Source: Nigrospora sphaerica | Lineage: Eukaryota > Ascomycota > Sordariomycetes > Amphisphaeriales > Apiosporaceae | Reading direction: 5' to 3' | NCBI GenBank assembly: GCA_018287875.1 | Contig: JAGVVL010000013.1 | Coordinates: 4,216,001 to 4,280,000 of the forward strand | DNA length: 64,000 nt | Shown here: piece after piece, positions 22,856 through 34,012 of the stretch | Layout of the letters: each line of letters begins with the position of its first letter | How positions within the stretch are numbered: position 1 is the stretch's first letter | The notes under the pieces: model-generated | Told to the model about the DNA's origin: nothing | Database searches by the model: none | Seen by the model: only the letters and a program-made list of their open reading frames with translations | Program-made: the position numbers and the translations under genes

Positions 22856-24127
22856 CTAAGCCTTCCGTAGGCTAATAGGTCTCGGTTTCTCTAGGTATCT
22901 TCGGTGGAAGTTTGCCACTACCTCGCTGGCGTTAGCGACGTATTCCGCAGGCTCCTCGGTTGGTTGGTTGTATCCAGCCCACTTCACGGTGTATTTTAAG
23001 CGGGAGCCTTGGCCTCTGCCTCGGTTGTCTAGACGGGAATCTAGGATGTCTTCGACTTCGAACTCTTCGATGCCGTCGACTTCTATAGGCGGCGGCGGTG
23101 GTTGTACTTGACCGGGGGTAGGATTGTCAGGATTAGGATAGAGTAGGCTAACATGGAACACCGGGTGATTTCTTATAGACGGGGGTAGGTTTAACTAGTA
23201 AGCGTACGGGCTCACAACCTTTGTAATGGTGAAGGGTCCGAGTTGCTTCTAGTCGAGTTTCTTTTGAGGGCGTTTCGTCCGTATGTTTCGGGCATTAAGC
23301 CAGACTTTCTGGCCTACTTGGTATCGGCGGGCAGGGCGCCTCTTACGGTTGGCGTATTCCTTATAGCGGGCTTGCGTTAAACAGATCTCAGACTTCAATA
23401 TCTCGTGGACTTCCTGAATCTTCTAGGCGACGCGCTCGGCGTCCAGGGCGGCGGGGGTACGGTCGGGGTCCAGTGGTTTAAACCCGATCCTCGGATAGAA
23501 CCTATAGTTCGCAAAGAACGGTGTGGTCTTAATGCTCTTATTTAGGGCATTATTTAGCGCGAATTCAGCTAAGGGGAGCCAGCGGCTCCAATTGTCTTGT
23601 AAGTACGACACTTAGGCGCGGAGGTGCTGTTCTAAGAACGAGTTCGCTCGTTCAATCTGGCCATCAGTTTCGGGGTGGAAGGCAGTCGATAGCAGGCTCT
23701 GAATACCTAGTCGGTGGGTTAGGTGTTCCTAGAAGCGTCCCACGAATTGGGGACCTCGGTTAGAGATTACGGTTCTCGGTAGACCGTGCAGTTTCCAGAC
23801 GTTATTTAGGTATAGGCGCGCGACCTTATCGGCGCCATAGGTGTCTCGGCAGGCGATGAAGTGTTTCATCTTCGTTAAGCGGTAGACCACGACTAAGATA
23901 GCGTCGTAGCCGTCACTCTTCAGTAAGTGTACGACGAAGTCCATCGAAATGTCTTGCCATGCTCGTTCGGGTACGGGCAGCGGGCGGAGCACCCCTTGCT
24001 TAGCTTCGCGGGAAGAAGTGGTCCGGCGGCAGGTGTGATAGTTGTTAGTCCATTGCTCCACGAAGGCGTACATTTACGGCCAGTAGTAGTCTCGGGACAG
24101 GGTCTCGTATATGCGGGCTCTTTTTAG
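22856..24127 (-). pseudogene. integrase with C-terminal chromodomain of gypsy G3
   Basis: The 24073-23729 frame reads the zinc-binding tail (YHTCRR), core start ([12 protein letters not shown]) and [10 protein letters not shown]. In the last motif family members have Asp (S-D-R-G); here it is Asn, so a catalytic acidic residue is lost by a G-to-A change. Further frames (23611-23423) hold YLQDNWSRWLPLAEFALNNA. The final frame 23161-22856 holds a chromodomain ([11 protein letters not shown], then [31 protein letters not shown]), which in chromoviruses directs insertion to methylated-histone chromatin. Stops such as the one before MYAFVEQW fit CAA to TAA. Confidence 0.85.
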
Positions 24128-24694
24128 GTGTCCAGCCACGGCAGTGTCATAGTATGAACAAGTCAGTTCAGCGCGGAGTTCGGGTAGGTTAGGGATATAA
24201 AGGCAGTCGCGGTAGTACAGCATACCAGCTTGTTCCTCGCACTCGGCAAGGGAGATTAAGGGGTGGCGGGGTTTTCCGGTGCGCAGTGCCTTTAAGATGG
24301 AGTGAACGGTCTTATCCGACTCGTATCCTCAGGCTATAAGGTTCTAAATAGCTAGCGGCAGTAATAGGGCGTAGCGTTCTTATTATAGAGATAGTGTAAT
24401 AGCAGGCCGGGGGTCTAGGTCGACGGCGCTTAGTTCTAGTGGACGGCCAGGGGCAGATTACGATCTAGTTACGGCGTTGGCTCGGGTCGGGCTTTCCTCG
24501 AAGCAGACTGATTTCCTTTACAGTTCGAAGTTCTCTTTCTTTAAGACGACTCTACTTTAGTGTAGTAATCGTTCATCCCCCTCTTTAGGTAGGTCCTCTA
24601 ACCTCCTAGTTAGGGCGTCGGGTTTTATTCCTTACTTCCCGGGTCGGTATATAATCTTAAAGTTAAATCGAGATAAGAATTCAGACTATTTTGC

Positions 24695-25939
24695 TTATCG
24701 GCGGTTTAGCAACTTTATTATTGTGAAGTATTCTAGGTTCCGGTAGTCGGTGATGACCTTAATCGGCGACAGCGCGCCTTCTAGTTCAGGGCGCCATTCT
24801 TCGAAGCAACGAATGATGGCTAGAAGTTCCTTATCGTAGATCTCGTAGTTACACTCTATTGAAGAGTGCTTTTTTAAGAAGAAGGTAACCGGGCGTAAAA
24901 TTCCGTCGTCTCCGTACTGTGACAGCACACTAGCAGAGACGTAGTCAGAGGCATCGGTCTTTAAAATTACTTCTTTCTCCCAGTCGAAGGGAGCTAAGAT
25001 CGGGGCCGATATAAACGCGTTCTTTAACGCAACGAATGCATTCTCATATTCTTCCGTCTAAGCGAATTCAACCCCTTTCTTTATAAGGTTGACTAACGAG
25101 GCAACAATCTTCGAAAAGTCCCGGATAAACCGGCGGTAGAAGTTCCCAAAGCCGATAAACGCTTGTATATTGGTTAAGCAGGACAAGGTGGCCCAGTTCT
25201 TAACTGTTTTAATCTTGGCGGGGTCTATGCGTAGGCCATCGCGGCCTACAATCATCCCTAGGAACGTGGTCTCAGTTTTAAAGAATTCGCACTTCGACAT
25301 TTTCGTAAACAGGCCGGCTTCTCTTAATACTTGAAGCACCCTTCGTAAGTGTTCGACATGTTCCTCGCGGGTCCGGCTATAAATCAGGATGTCGTCCAGG
25401 TACGTAGTGTAGCAGATATCTAGGTAGTGTTGTAAGGTATCGTTAATAAACCTCTGGAATATAGCGGGGGCTCCAGTTAATCCGAAAGGCATAACTAACG
25501 ACTCGAATAAGCCAAAACGGGTGCGGAATACGGTTAAGTATTCTTATCCTTTTTTAACTCTAATCTCGTTAAATGCCGTAATGATATCGACCTTAAAGAA
25601 ATACTTCATTCCCTTTAAGTTATTTAGGGTCTCCTTAACTAGGGGCAGCGGGTAACGGTCTTTAATAGTGATGTTGTTTAGGGCGCGGTAGTCGACATAG
25701 AAACGGAGCCCTCCTCTAGGCTTCTTAACAAACAGGACGGGGGACGCGGCCGGGGACGAGCTAGGTCGGACAAACCCTTTCCGGAGATTCTCTTGTAGCC
25801 ACTCTTTTAGTGCGGCCAGTTCTTCGCGGGACATAGCGTATAGGGGTCCGAAGGGGGGCATTTTCCTTTCCATTAGTCTGATCTCGTGATCGTGATCTCG
25901 GTGCGGTGGTAGTTTCTCTGCCTCTTTCGGCGAGAACAC
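24695..25939 (-). pseudogene. reverse transcriptase and RNase H of gypsy G3
   Basis: The 25939-25544 frame contains [21 protein letters not shown], then [20 protein letters not shown]. The next frame (25492-25058) starts [18 protein letters not shown] and has the intact catalytic box [11 protein letters not shown], followed by [17 protein letters not shown] and the thumb-type [12 protein letters not shown]. RNase H follows at 24928-24695 ([18 protein letters not shown]). Single stops separate the frames. Confidence 0.9.
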
Positions 25940-26359
25940 ATCTTCGAATTCTCGCAGTTCTAGCGGGAGTTGCTTAGATAGGGGCGGATTAGCCTTCTGG
26001 GATAAGTGCTCGTCGATCTCTTCGACGGTGACGGGAAACGCGGCGTATCCTTTCCTCAGGTACGCTGAGCAGGCGCGAGCGGTGATCGGGGCGACGTCCT
26101 ATTAGGATAAGGCCTCTGGACAGTTCGGCAGGTTCTCTAGGCGGGCTCGTGCAGGGACGTCATATATGGCGACGACCTTTATAGGTCTCTCTAGTATGTT
26201 GCAGTTCTGGCGACAGAATTCGCTGTCGAATGTGAACGTGTGACTCGCGAAACCCACACGTGGGTCGTGCATCTTAAGCCACGGGATTCTAAGGACAACG
26301 GGGAAGTAAGCTAGCTGGGTTACGAAGAAACGTAGTCGTTTCTTGTGATGATCGTTTAT

Positions 26360-26653
26360 CTACATCGAACATTCGACGAAGTGGGTAACCTTCCTACTCT
26401 CGCTCGGGCGACCGTCGATCACCTCGATCTCGAACGGTCTTTGTAAGGGCCGCATCGGCAGCTCGTGGGCTTCAGCCCAGCTGCGGTTAATAAATGCCTT
26501 AGCGGCGGCCCTGGAGTCGGTTAGGGCGTAAGTCGGTAGGGTGTAGTTATCGGAAATCAGGGTGGCAGGTAAAACTATAAGCTTTCCACGTATATCTTCC
26601 TCTTCGCGGATAGATAGGCCATAGACGGAACAGGCAGATATCGGTAAGGGCAA
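26360..26653 (-). pseudogene. protease region of gypsy G3
   Basis: The frame reads GKLIVLPATLISDNYTLPTYALTDSRAAAKAFINRSWAEAHELP. A-L-T-D-S-R-A-A-A is the retropepsin active-site position, where the expected Gly of D-S-G is Arg, the same class of loss as in copy G1. The remainder fits the protease fold only by context. Confidence 0.7.
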
Positions 26654-26781
26654 CGGAGTTAGGGCGCCGGGCTCGGGAGCCTGTAAGCGACTTAATACAG
26701 GCTCACGCCATTTAACGACTGGGGACTCTCGGTGCGCAGCTCTTGGAACCGGTTAGCAGACGCGACTGCAGCGGAGATAGG

Positions 26782-28104
26782 CTAGGGAGACTGAATAAGC
26801 GGGGGTAGTTGCCGAGTGGGTAGGTTCGTGGACATTGTGGGGGGCGGGCTTTCTCGGGGGCTCGGAGTGCGGGCCTGGCGGAACTGGATGGGTTGGCGGT
26901 CAGGTTCGGGGCATTGGGCGACTATGTGGCCTTTATGGCCGCACCGAAAATATTCTCCTCTCTCTCTTCGGCCAGACGGAGAGCGGGGGCGGCTACGCTG
27001 GTGACTTAAGTCCATAGGATCACCGGCGTCGGTCTTAGCAGCAGGCAGGCGGGGTTCGTTCCTGGGAGGCACGTTGGGACTGGCGGGGATGGTGGTACTG
27101 TTAGCCTTAATCGTTCCTTTGTGACCGTTAACTTGACGCTAGTGCTGGCGAAATCGGTTATCGAGAGTTTGAAGATGACGGGCAAACGCGCGATACTCTC
27201 TCGTGGGGGCAGGGTTATGTAGCAGCATATCCTGGATCTCTCGGGACACGCCTTAGGACAGCAGAGGGGGCAGGGCAGCTTCGGGGACTTCGCTTTTTAA
27301 CGCGAGCCTCTCAAACTCTGCGAAGAAGACGCTGAAGTCGAGGTTCCGTTGTTTTAAATTGTATAGTTTGTTCTCAGCGTTCTGCTTCTAGTCCGGGTCT
27401 CCAAAGGCTTCTTCTAGGTATGACAGTATATTGGTATAGTCTATAAACTGCGGAATTCTATACTGGATACGGGGCAGGATTAGGTCGTAAGCTTTTCCGG
27501 ATAAACGGCTAGCGACGTAATTTAGGCGGGAAACAGCAAACGGGAACCGGTCGGCGTTGGAGACCATCTTCGAATGGACTTGTTAGACGAACCTCCGAAG
27601 GTCGCTTCGAGTTCTATCAAACTCCTTTGGGTCAGGGATCTTCTTACTAAGGGAGGTGGGTTCGGAACGTGAGGCAGGAGCAGATGTAAGCGTTCGCGGA
27701 GTATGATCTACCGGCGCTTCAGTGGCAGGTTCGGGACGGGGTGACGGTTCGGTCGGGGGTGTCTGTACGGTAGGGAGGGCGGCTTGGAGGAGGCGTTTGT
27801 TCTCGACGCGGAGGTCGACGATGATCTTTTGGTCCTTATCTGAGCGGCCCTCTTGGTAGCGGATTATCCCTTCTTTTTCTGCAAGGGTGATTTAGACGGA
27901 GGCAAGGGAGGAGTCCCTTTCAGCTAGAGCAGAGTCCCTTTCAGCTAGAGCCGAGTCCCTTTCAGCTAAAGAGGTTTCCAGGTTCGAGATATACCCGTGT
28001 AGCGTGCGCAGGTACAGTAGCCATCCAGACGCATCGTCCTGGACGCTCGCGAGCAGTTCTCCGGGATCTTCGGTATCGGTAAGTGCGGTAGGTCGGTTCG
28101 ACAT
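26782..28104 (-). pseudogene. gag of gypsy G3
   Basis: Starts at the ATG at 28104 (MSNRPTALTDTEDPGELLAS) and soon enters a heptad-like repeat with four near-identical units LAERDSA, encoded by tandem copies at 27904-27970, ending at a stop at 27892. The Gag body is spread over broken frames to about 27.1 kb. The zinc knuckle at about 26930-26970 reads Y-F-R-C-G-H-K-G-H-I-V-A-Q-C, in which the first Cys is Tyr (TGT to TAT), so zinc binding is lost. Confidence 0.8.
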
Positions 28105-28142
28105 TTCGAAAGCAGTGTCGAGCTTAGGAGGAAGCTACGTAA

Positions 28143-28431
28143 TGTCAAGGAGCGGGCAGGCAAGTGGATAACAGAGTCGATTCAGGTTCTATGCTACAGG
28201 TCCAGGTTCCTATTCTGTCGGTACAGGTCAGGCTTGGTGGACAGGACGTAGCTTGAAGAGCTACAACTGAAGTCTTCTCGGTCGCAGACTTCTTATTTAA
28301 ATCCCCAACGGAGGTCCGTACCGAGCGGTCTTGACAGAACTCCATCACGGGACAACTAATCCGTAGCCAGTTTAGGATGTCTCAGAGGCTGCCCTGTGCC
28401 GGTACGGTCTGTCACAGTCCACCCCGTGACA
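28143..28431 (-). repeat. 5' LTR of gypsy G3
   Basis: 289 bp, the partner of 22513-22801. Gag leader sequence begins directly inside it, with the first Gag ATG at 28104, leaving about 38 bp for primer binding site and leader. TTAAG follows immediately outside at 28432-28436. Confidence 0.95.
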
Positions 28432-29996
28432 TTAAGGGCGTAAGTTTAGTAGGCCCAAGAACCTACTGAATTTCTCTTTTGGAAGTGGCTTAGTTAAGCT
28501 ATCGGCGAGCATATCATTAGTCGAGGTGTATTCGACCGATATATTCTCGTTTTCGACTTCTTGCCGGACGAAATAGTAGCGTATAGCGGTGTGCTTAGTA
28601 CGCTGGTGATATTTGGGGTTATAGGCTAAGTTTATAGCCGAAGTGTTGTCCCCTTTTATCGGAATTGAAGCCGTTCTAACCCCTAACTCGAATAAGAGGT
28701 TTTTAAGCCATATAGACTCACGGGAGGCCTGTTCTAACCCGTTAAACTCGGCTTCGGTGGTCGATAAGGCTATAGTAGACTGCCTTTTCGATTTCCAGCT
28801 TATAGGGCCGTTATTTAAGGTAAAGAGGTAGCCGGAAGTAGACTTTCGAGTCTTGTAGTCGCCGCCGTAGTCCGAATCGGAATAGCCTACTAATGTAGGC
28901 TTAGTGTCGCCCTTATAGACTATAGAGTAGTCTGCAGTCCGTTTTAGATACTTAAAGACACCTTTAACAGCTTTTAAGAGCTGTTTATTAGGGTTCTGCG
29001 TAAATCGAGCTAGAAATCCCACAGCGTAGCAGATATCGGGCCTAGTCTGCGTCATGGCATACATTAGACGGCCGATTAGCTGCTGATATTCCTTTATAGT
29101 CTCCGAATTCGATTTTTCGTCTTTAAAAGCGGTGTAATTGATATTCTTCGGAAGGCTTGGAGAGAGAGGAACATCGGACGGCGTTATCTCGTATAAGTTC
29201 GAGGTTTCAAGGATTTGCCGTATATATGTCGACTGGTTTATCTTTATAAGTCGTTTCTCTCGGTCTCGGGTAACCTGGACACCAAGGAAGCAGAAAATAG
29301 GACCTAAGTCCTTAACCTCAAAGTGTTTTCCTATCTCTTTCTTTATTCGGTTAATATTCGTTAATAACGGACCGAATATAAGGAAATCGTCGACATAAGA
29401 AACGATAAACATCTAGAGTTCATCGTTATAATACATGGACTCGTCCAAGATTAGAGGTTTAAAGCCTAAGGTAGATAGGGCCTTTTTAACCTTTTGTTGC
29501 CACTGCCTTGGACTTTGTTTTAGCCTAAGGTGGATAGGGCCTTTTTAACCTTCTGTTGCCACTGCCTAGGACTTTGTTTTAGTCCGTATAAAGCTTTAAG
29601 AAGCTTAAATAACTGGGTACCATCGAATTTCCACCCAAAGGTGTTTAACTCCGGTTTTTCGAGTAGAAGATCGTCTAGGCCTTCGATGGGCTCGATATAA
29701 ACGTCTTCTAGTAGTTCTCCGTTTAAGAACCTGGAGACTATATCGATCTGTTCGATTTCCTAGTTATAGTAGGCGGCTAAGGCGAGTAAAACTCGCTATG
29801 TAGCTGGTTTTGTTCCGGAAGCGAAGGTTTCGAAATAGTCAAGGCCGTACTGCTGTTCGAAGCCTCTAACGACTAGCCGAGCTCTGTATTTAATAATATC
29901 TAAAATCGGGTGCGGGTTAAGTAGTTTTATTCGATTGACTTCGTGAAAAAAAGGGTTCGAAAAGACTTCATCTTTAAATTGAACTAACGTACTCAA
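28432..29996 (-). pseudogene. copia pol: RT C-terminal half and RNase H
   Basis: The long frame 29412-28432 (326 codons) opens MFIVSYVDDFLIFG, the copia YVDD catalytic box, and runs through RNase H with Asp-containing SDSDYGGDYKTRKSTSGY, ALSTTEAEFNGLEQASRE and KGDNTSAINLAYNPKYHQR to LADSLTKPLPKEKFSRFLG. A further upstream frame (29996-29796) has RARLVVRGFEQQYGLDYFETFA, the start of copia RT. Between them a 59-bp tandem duplication (29465-29582) shifts the frame, and sequence upstream of 29996 is missing. Confidence 0.9.
29465..29582. repeat. 59-bp tandem duplication inside the copia RT
   Basis: CCTAAGGTAGATAGGGCC... at 29465-29523 is repeated at 29524-29582 with three mismatches. Because 59 is not a multiple of three, the duplication alone breaks the RT frame. 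Confidence 0.9.
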
Positions 29997-30169
29997 AACT
30001 TATCGTATAACCGTGCATCGTATATAAAATGAAAGCTACTGCCTCTTATATTCTTTCTCTTAAATTATATTTACTATGTATAAATATTGATCTTGGTATC
30101 ATTTATTTTAAATTATGTTTCCATATAAGAATTCTACAATTTATTATAAGTATATTGTCTATGTGTAGG

Positions 30170-30370
30170 TAGCGCCTTAGCAAAGTGTTCAATCTATAAT
30201 CCTACCCCCCTGCTAATACTATTAAAATTAGTTAAGCGGCTTAGCACTCCCGGATCCATAATCCCCCCCCCCTGTATATAATCGAAAGAAGTAAAGCGGC
30301 TTAACACATATAAATCCACAATCCCCCCCTGATACACGTTGAAAGAAGTTAAGCGGCGTTTTGACGCTTA
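30170..30370. repeat. Short tandem array with C-runs, about 60-bp unit
   Basis: Three to four imperfect units share AAGAAGTTAAGCGGCTTA, then ATCCACAATCCCCCCC, with the C-run varying from 6 to 10 bases. Flanks are AT-rich. The C-runs are conspicuous in otherwise C-poor DNA. Confidence 0.6.
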
Positions 30371-30528
30371 GACTATTCTCGTCCCCCCTCCTCCCTCTTA
30401 TCTTGATATTTAAATAAGTTCAACTACCTACCATACTTTACGCCACTACCCCTTCACCGGTCTTCTATTTTTAATTAAGTTTAGTAATATAACGAACGCT
30501 ATACCTAAGTAATACGATATATAGGTGT

Positions 30529-32190
30529 TACGAACCTAGCCTAATGGATCTAGCTAACGCACTAAAGGTTAGCGCTAACACCTTATATATAGACTAACCC
30601 CCCTATTAGTACCGCCGTATTTAACGGTTATAACTGTTACACTAAAATTACATATAAAGGTTTAATAATATAGTTATGGACATCTAATAATAGACATCTA
30701 ATATTGGATATCTAATCAACGTCAGCAGGCTACGTGATGGATCACTAGGCTTAGTAATAATCTAACTGTATAGATTAGTGGAGCCATTAATAAGCCAACA
30801 CTAAGGGATTAGTGGGATCAGTAGTGATCCCTAGTGATCCACGGTATTAATAAGGGAATAAGTTAAGGATATAAGGTATAAGGATTTCCTATATAGATAG
30901 TCATTACCTTAATAATTAATTTAAGCATCTATCTTACTTATAGATAGGAGTAACCTCTCAACAACCTATTATAAAGATTTAAATTATTAATTAGTTAAGC
31001 ACCCTTAGTTTATCAGTTACTTAACGACCAGTGTTTAAGCAGGTAGACGCTCTCTGTTTTTAATTTTATAAACCCTATGTTACGTAGTATAGTAACGAAT
31101 GCTATACCTAAGTACTACATAATATAGGGTTTGTATAATTAGGGATAGAAAGCGTCTGTCTACCTTAAAAACTAGTTATAAGGTAACTAATAAACTAAGG
31201 GTACTTAACAGGGTAACTAGTCTGAACTTCATAATAGGTCGTTAAAGGTTACTCCTATCTATAAGTAAGATAAATACTTAGATTAATCACTAAGGTAATA
31301 ACTATTTAATAAGCAAATCCCTTTAACTTATATATTAAGTGATTCCCTTATTAATGCCGTGGATATATTAAGTAGCTGGCGATCCTTATATCCATCACTT
31401 GACCTCCTATCTCAATTAGGAAGTTATTCTGATCTTAACAATGGTTTCCTTACCTAGGCAATATTTCTATTATTGCCTTCCTCTATCGATAGTTTCCTTT
31501 ATAGCTAGGGAGGTCCTTAATAACTAATACAGTGTTCAGCTACTTTCTTTAGCTTAGATCTTTTAAAGTCGTAATAAGTACTTAAGTATAGCGTTCGTTA
31601 CAGTAAAGTTCTTACTTTCACAGATAGGAAGCGTCTATAGTAAGTCCGAGGCTTATTTAACTTCAAATATTAGGTTCCCAGTACTTAGCTAAAGGTAATT
31701 AGCTAAGTAACTAAGAGGTGGTGCTAAAGAACTGTTTAATAATAAGGTAGGTAGGAGATAACTTCTATTTATAAGAAGAATAGATACTTAAATTAGTCAC
31801 TTAAGTTATTACTGTTTATACAGCAAATCCTTATAGCTTATATCTTTAATTACTCCCTTATTAATATCGTGGATTACCTTAGATCACCATTAATTTTACG
31901 AATCCTATAATATTAACTTACCAGTGGCTTTACTAATCCATATAGCTAGATCACTGCTAACGCTGGTGATTAATCACGTGACCTATAAACGTGAGTTAGA
32001 TACCCAGTCTTAGATGTCCAACTATAGACGTCCATTGCTAGGTTACTAAGCCTTTATATATTATCTTAATATGGCGGTCGTAACCACTAAATACGGCAGT
32101 GCTAACAGAGAAGGTTAGTCTATAACTGTTAACGTTAGCGCTGACCCTTAATACACTGGTTAGATCCGTTAAGCTAAGTTTGTAACAGGT
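30529..32190. repeat. Nested inverted repeats: LTR-like pair enclosing LTR-B copies
   Basis: TGTTACGAACCTAGC...GGATCTAGC...GGTTAGCGCTAAC...CGCCGTATTTAACGG at 30529-30660 recurs in reverse complement at 32085-32190. Inside lie LTR-B copy 3 (about 30675-31085, plus), copy 4 (about 31090-31390, minus, back to back with copy 3) and copy 5 (about 31600-32030, minus). The result is a large imperfect palindrome centred near 31.09 kb. Confidence 0.6.
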
Positions 32191-33634
32191 AGCTTAAAGA
32201 CGGTTACACTAATATTATCTTCTCTTTACTATCATAACCGCTTAATGTCCTTATTACGAGGCACTTAATAATTAAGAAGCCATGCTTGATTATATTTATC
32301 TGAATATAAAAACTAAGCTAAGGCGGAAAGTATTTAGTTACTCTGTTTACGCGGGTGCACCAAGGTTTAACACCTTATATATAGATTATCCGTTCTACTA
32401 GTCCTAACTATAAGGACTTATCGGTCTTAACTACTTGGGGCTATTTAGAAGCTCTATTATAGTCACTACTCTCTTATATAGTACTACCCACTCTTATTTT
32501 CCTTATACTCACTTATAATAACTTATTTAAGATGCTATTTTAAATAAGATACTATATATATATATATATATAACTCAATTCTTTACTACTTTATTAAAAA
32601 TACTATAATATCTTACTATAGAAGAAAAAGTGTTTCTATATATTTTATATAAGATACCGAATGTTTAATTCGGATTTTTCTATATATTTTCTTTTCTCCC
32701 GATATTTCCTAAACGATTCTTTCTTAGAACAACTTCTCTTTATTTAACTGCTAAACTCGATTACTTGGATCTTATATATAACCTATAACTCTTACTTTAT
32801 AGACAGTATACTATTAACCTTAGTTAAGTTTGACTTCACAATATACCAATATCTTATATAAAATAGTTGTATATCTTTACATTTTAAGTATATAACCAAC
32901 TTGTCTTCACTTTTTAATGCTACTATTTACTTTTTCTTTATTAACACCTTTTATACCACACCCTTCTTTTTTATTATTGCTCTCTTCTTTCTCTCTATAT
33001 ATTCCCTCGTCTACTAAAGTCTAGACCACTAGTACTACCTAATCACCTGTATCCACCTTTCTCCTCCTCTTTTACTTATACTACTATTTATACTCTTTAT
33101 ACCAGATTATTGTGGTATATCAAAAAGAAATGTTTACCGGACTATCAGTTATATTAACCACTTCTATATCCTAAACAACACCTATTTCCAGATTAAAGTC
33201 GAACTTTATAAAGAGGACGTTAAGTTGCTAGTACTAGACCTTCAATAGTATTAACCACTTTAATATTATAATCGCTAACCACTCCGATAGCATAATCACT
33301 ACCTATATCCAAATTAGAGTTAAGCTTCGCTAAGATATAAGATCGCTAGTATTAAACACTCCTAAATCTTAAACTTTACTACCGTTATTAACCCCCCCTA
33401 CTCTTATATATTTATGTTTATTTCCTTTTCAAGGTATATATATTACGACTTTAAAAGATCTAAACTAAGAAAGGTAGCTGAGCACTGTATTAACTATTAA
33501 GGACCTCTTAAACTATAAAGGAAACTATTAACAAGGCAAGTAACAATAAAAACAAGCCTAGTAAGGGATATTGCCTAAGTAAAGGAAACATTGCTAAGTA
33601 AGGGATACCTCCTAATTAGAAAAGGGAAGTCACG

Positions 33635-34012
33635 TGACGGATTATAACTTAGACTATATAATCTAACGTAAATTAATAGATCGAGTTGTCGAGCTATCGA
33701 GCCGGATTATAAGATCGACTAGTCAATCTAACAATCTAGAATATAAGTAAGGGAATAACTTAGTATATCAGTTAAAGGGATTTCCTAATTAAACAGTAAT
33801 TACCTTAGTAATAAATCTAAGTATCTATCTTACCTATAGATAGGAGTAACCTTTTAATAACCTATTATAAAGATCAGACAAGTTACCTAGTTAAGCACTC
33901 TTAGTTCATTAGTTACCTTATAACAAATGTTTAAGTAAATAGACGCTCTTTATCTTTAATTATATAAACCCTATATTATGCTCTACTTAAATATAGCGTT
34001 TGTTATAATATA
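33635..34012 (+). repeat. LTR-B copy 6
   Basis: Plus orientation with AGTAATTACCTTAGTAATAAATC, TATCTATCTTACCTATAGATAG, TAGACGCTCTTTATC and ATATAGCGTTTGTTATAA in family order. Left end uncertain. Confidence 0.55.

Larger units (their letters stand above)
22513..28431 (-). mobile_element. Chromodomain Ty3/gypsy retrotransposon (copy G3), 5919 bp, nested in copia
   Basis: Complete element with 289-bp LTRs (22513-22801 and 28143-28431), beginning TGTCACGGGG on the minus strand and ending CTCCTTGACA. It is flanked by perfect TTAAG duplications (22508-22512 and 28432-28436). Domains in order are Gag with heptad repeats and a damaged zinc knuckle, protease, RT, RNase H, integrase and a C-terminal chromodomain, so it is a chromovirus. 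The LTRs differ at a single base, yet the coding region is broken by many nonsense changes, which is unexpected for an insertion this young. Confidence 0.95.
22461..30000 (-). mobile_element. Ty1/copia retrotransposon, 5'-truncated and split by a nested gypsy
   Basis: The copia sequence proper is 28432-30000 plus 22461-22512 and its 3' LTR (21874-22460); everything between is a later gypsy insertion. The pol stop codon TAA lies inside the gypsy target site TTAAG, so the stop is kept on both sides. The 5' part (Gag, protease, integrase, first half of RT) is missing beyond about 30000, where unrelated AT-rich DNA begins. Confidence 0.85.
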
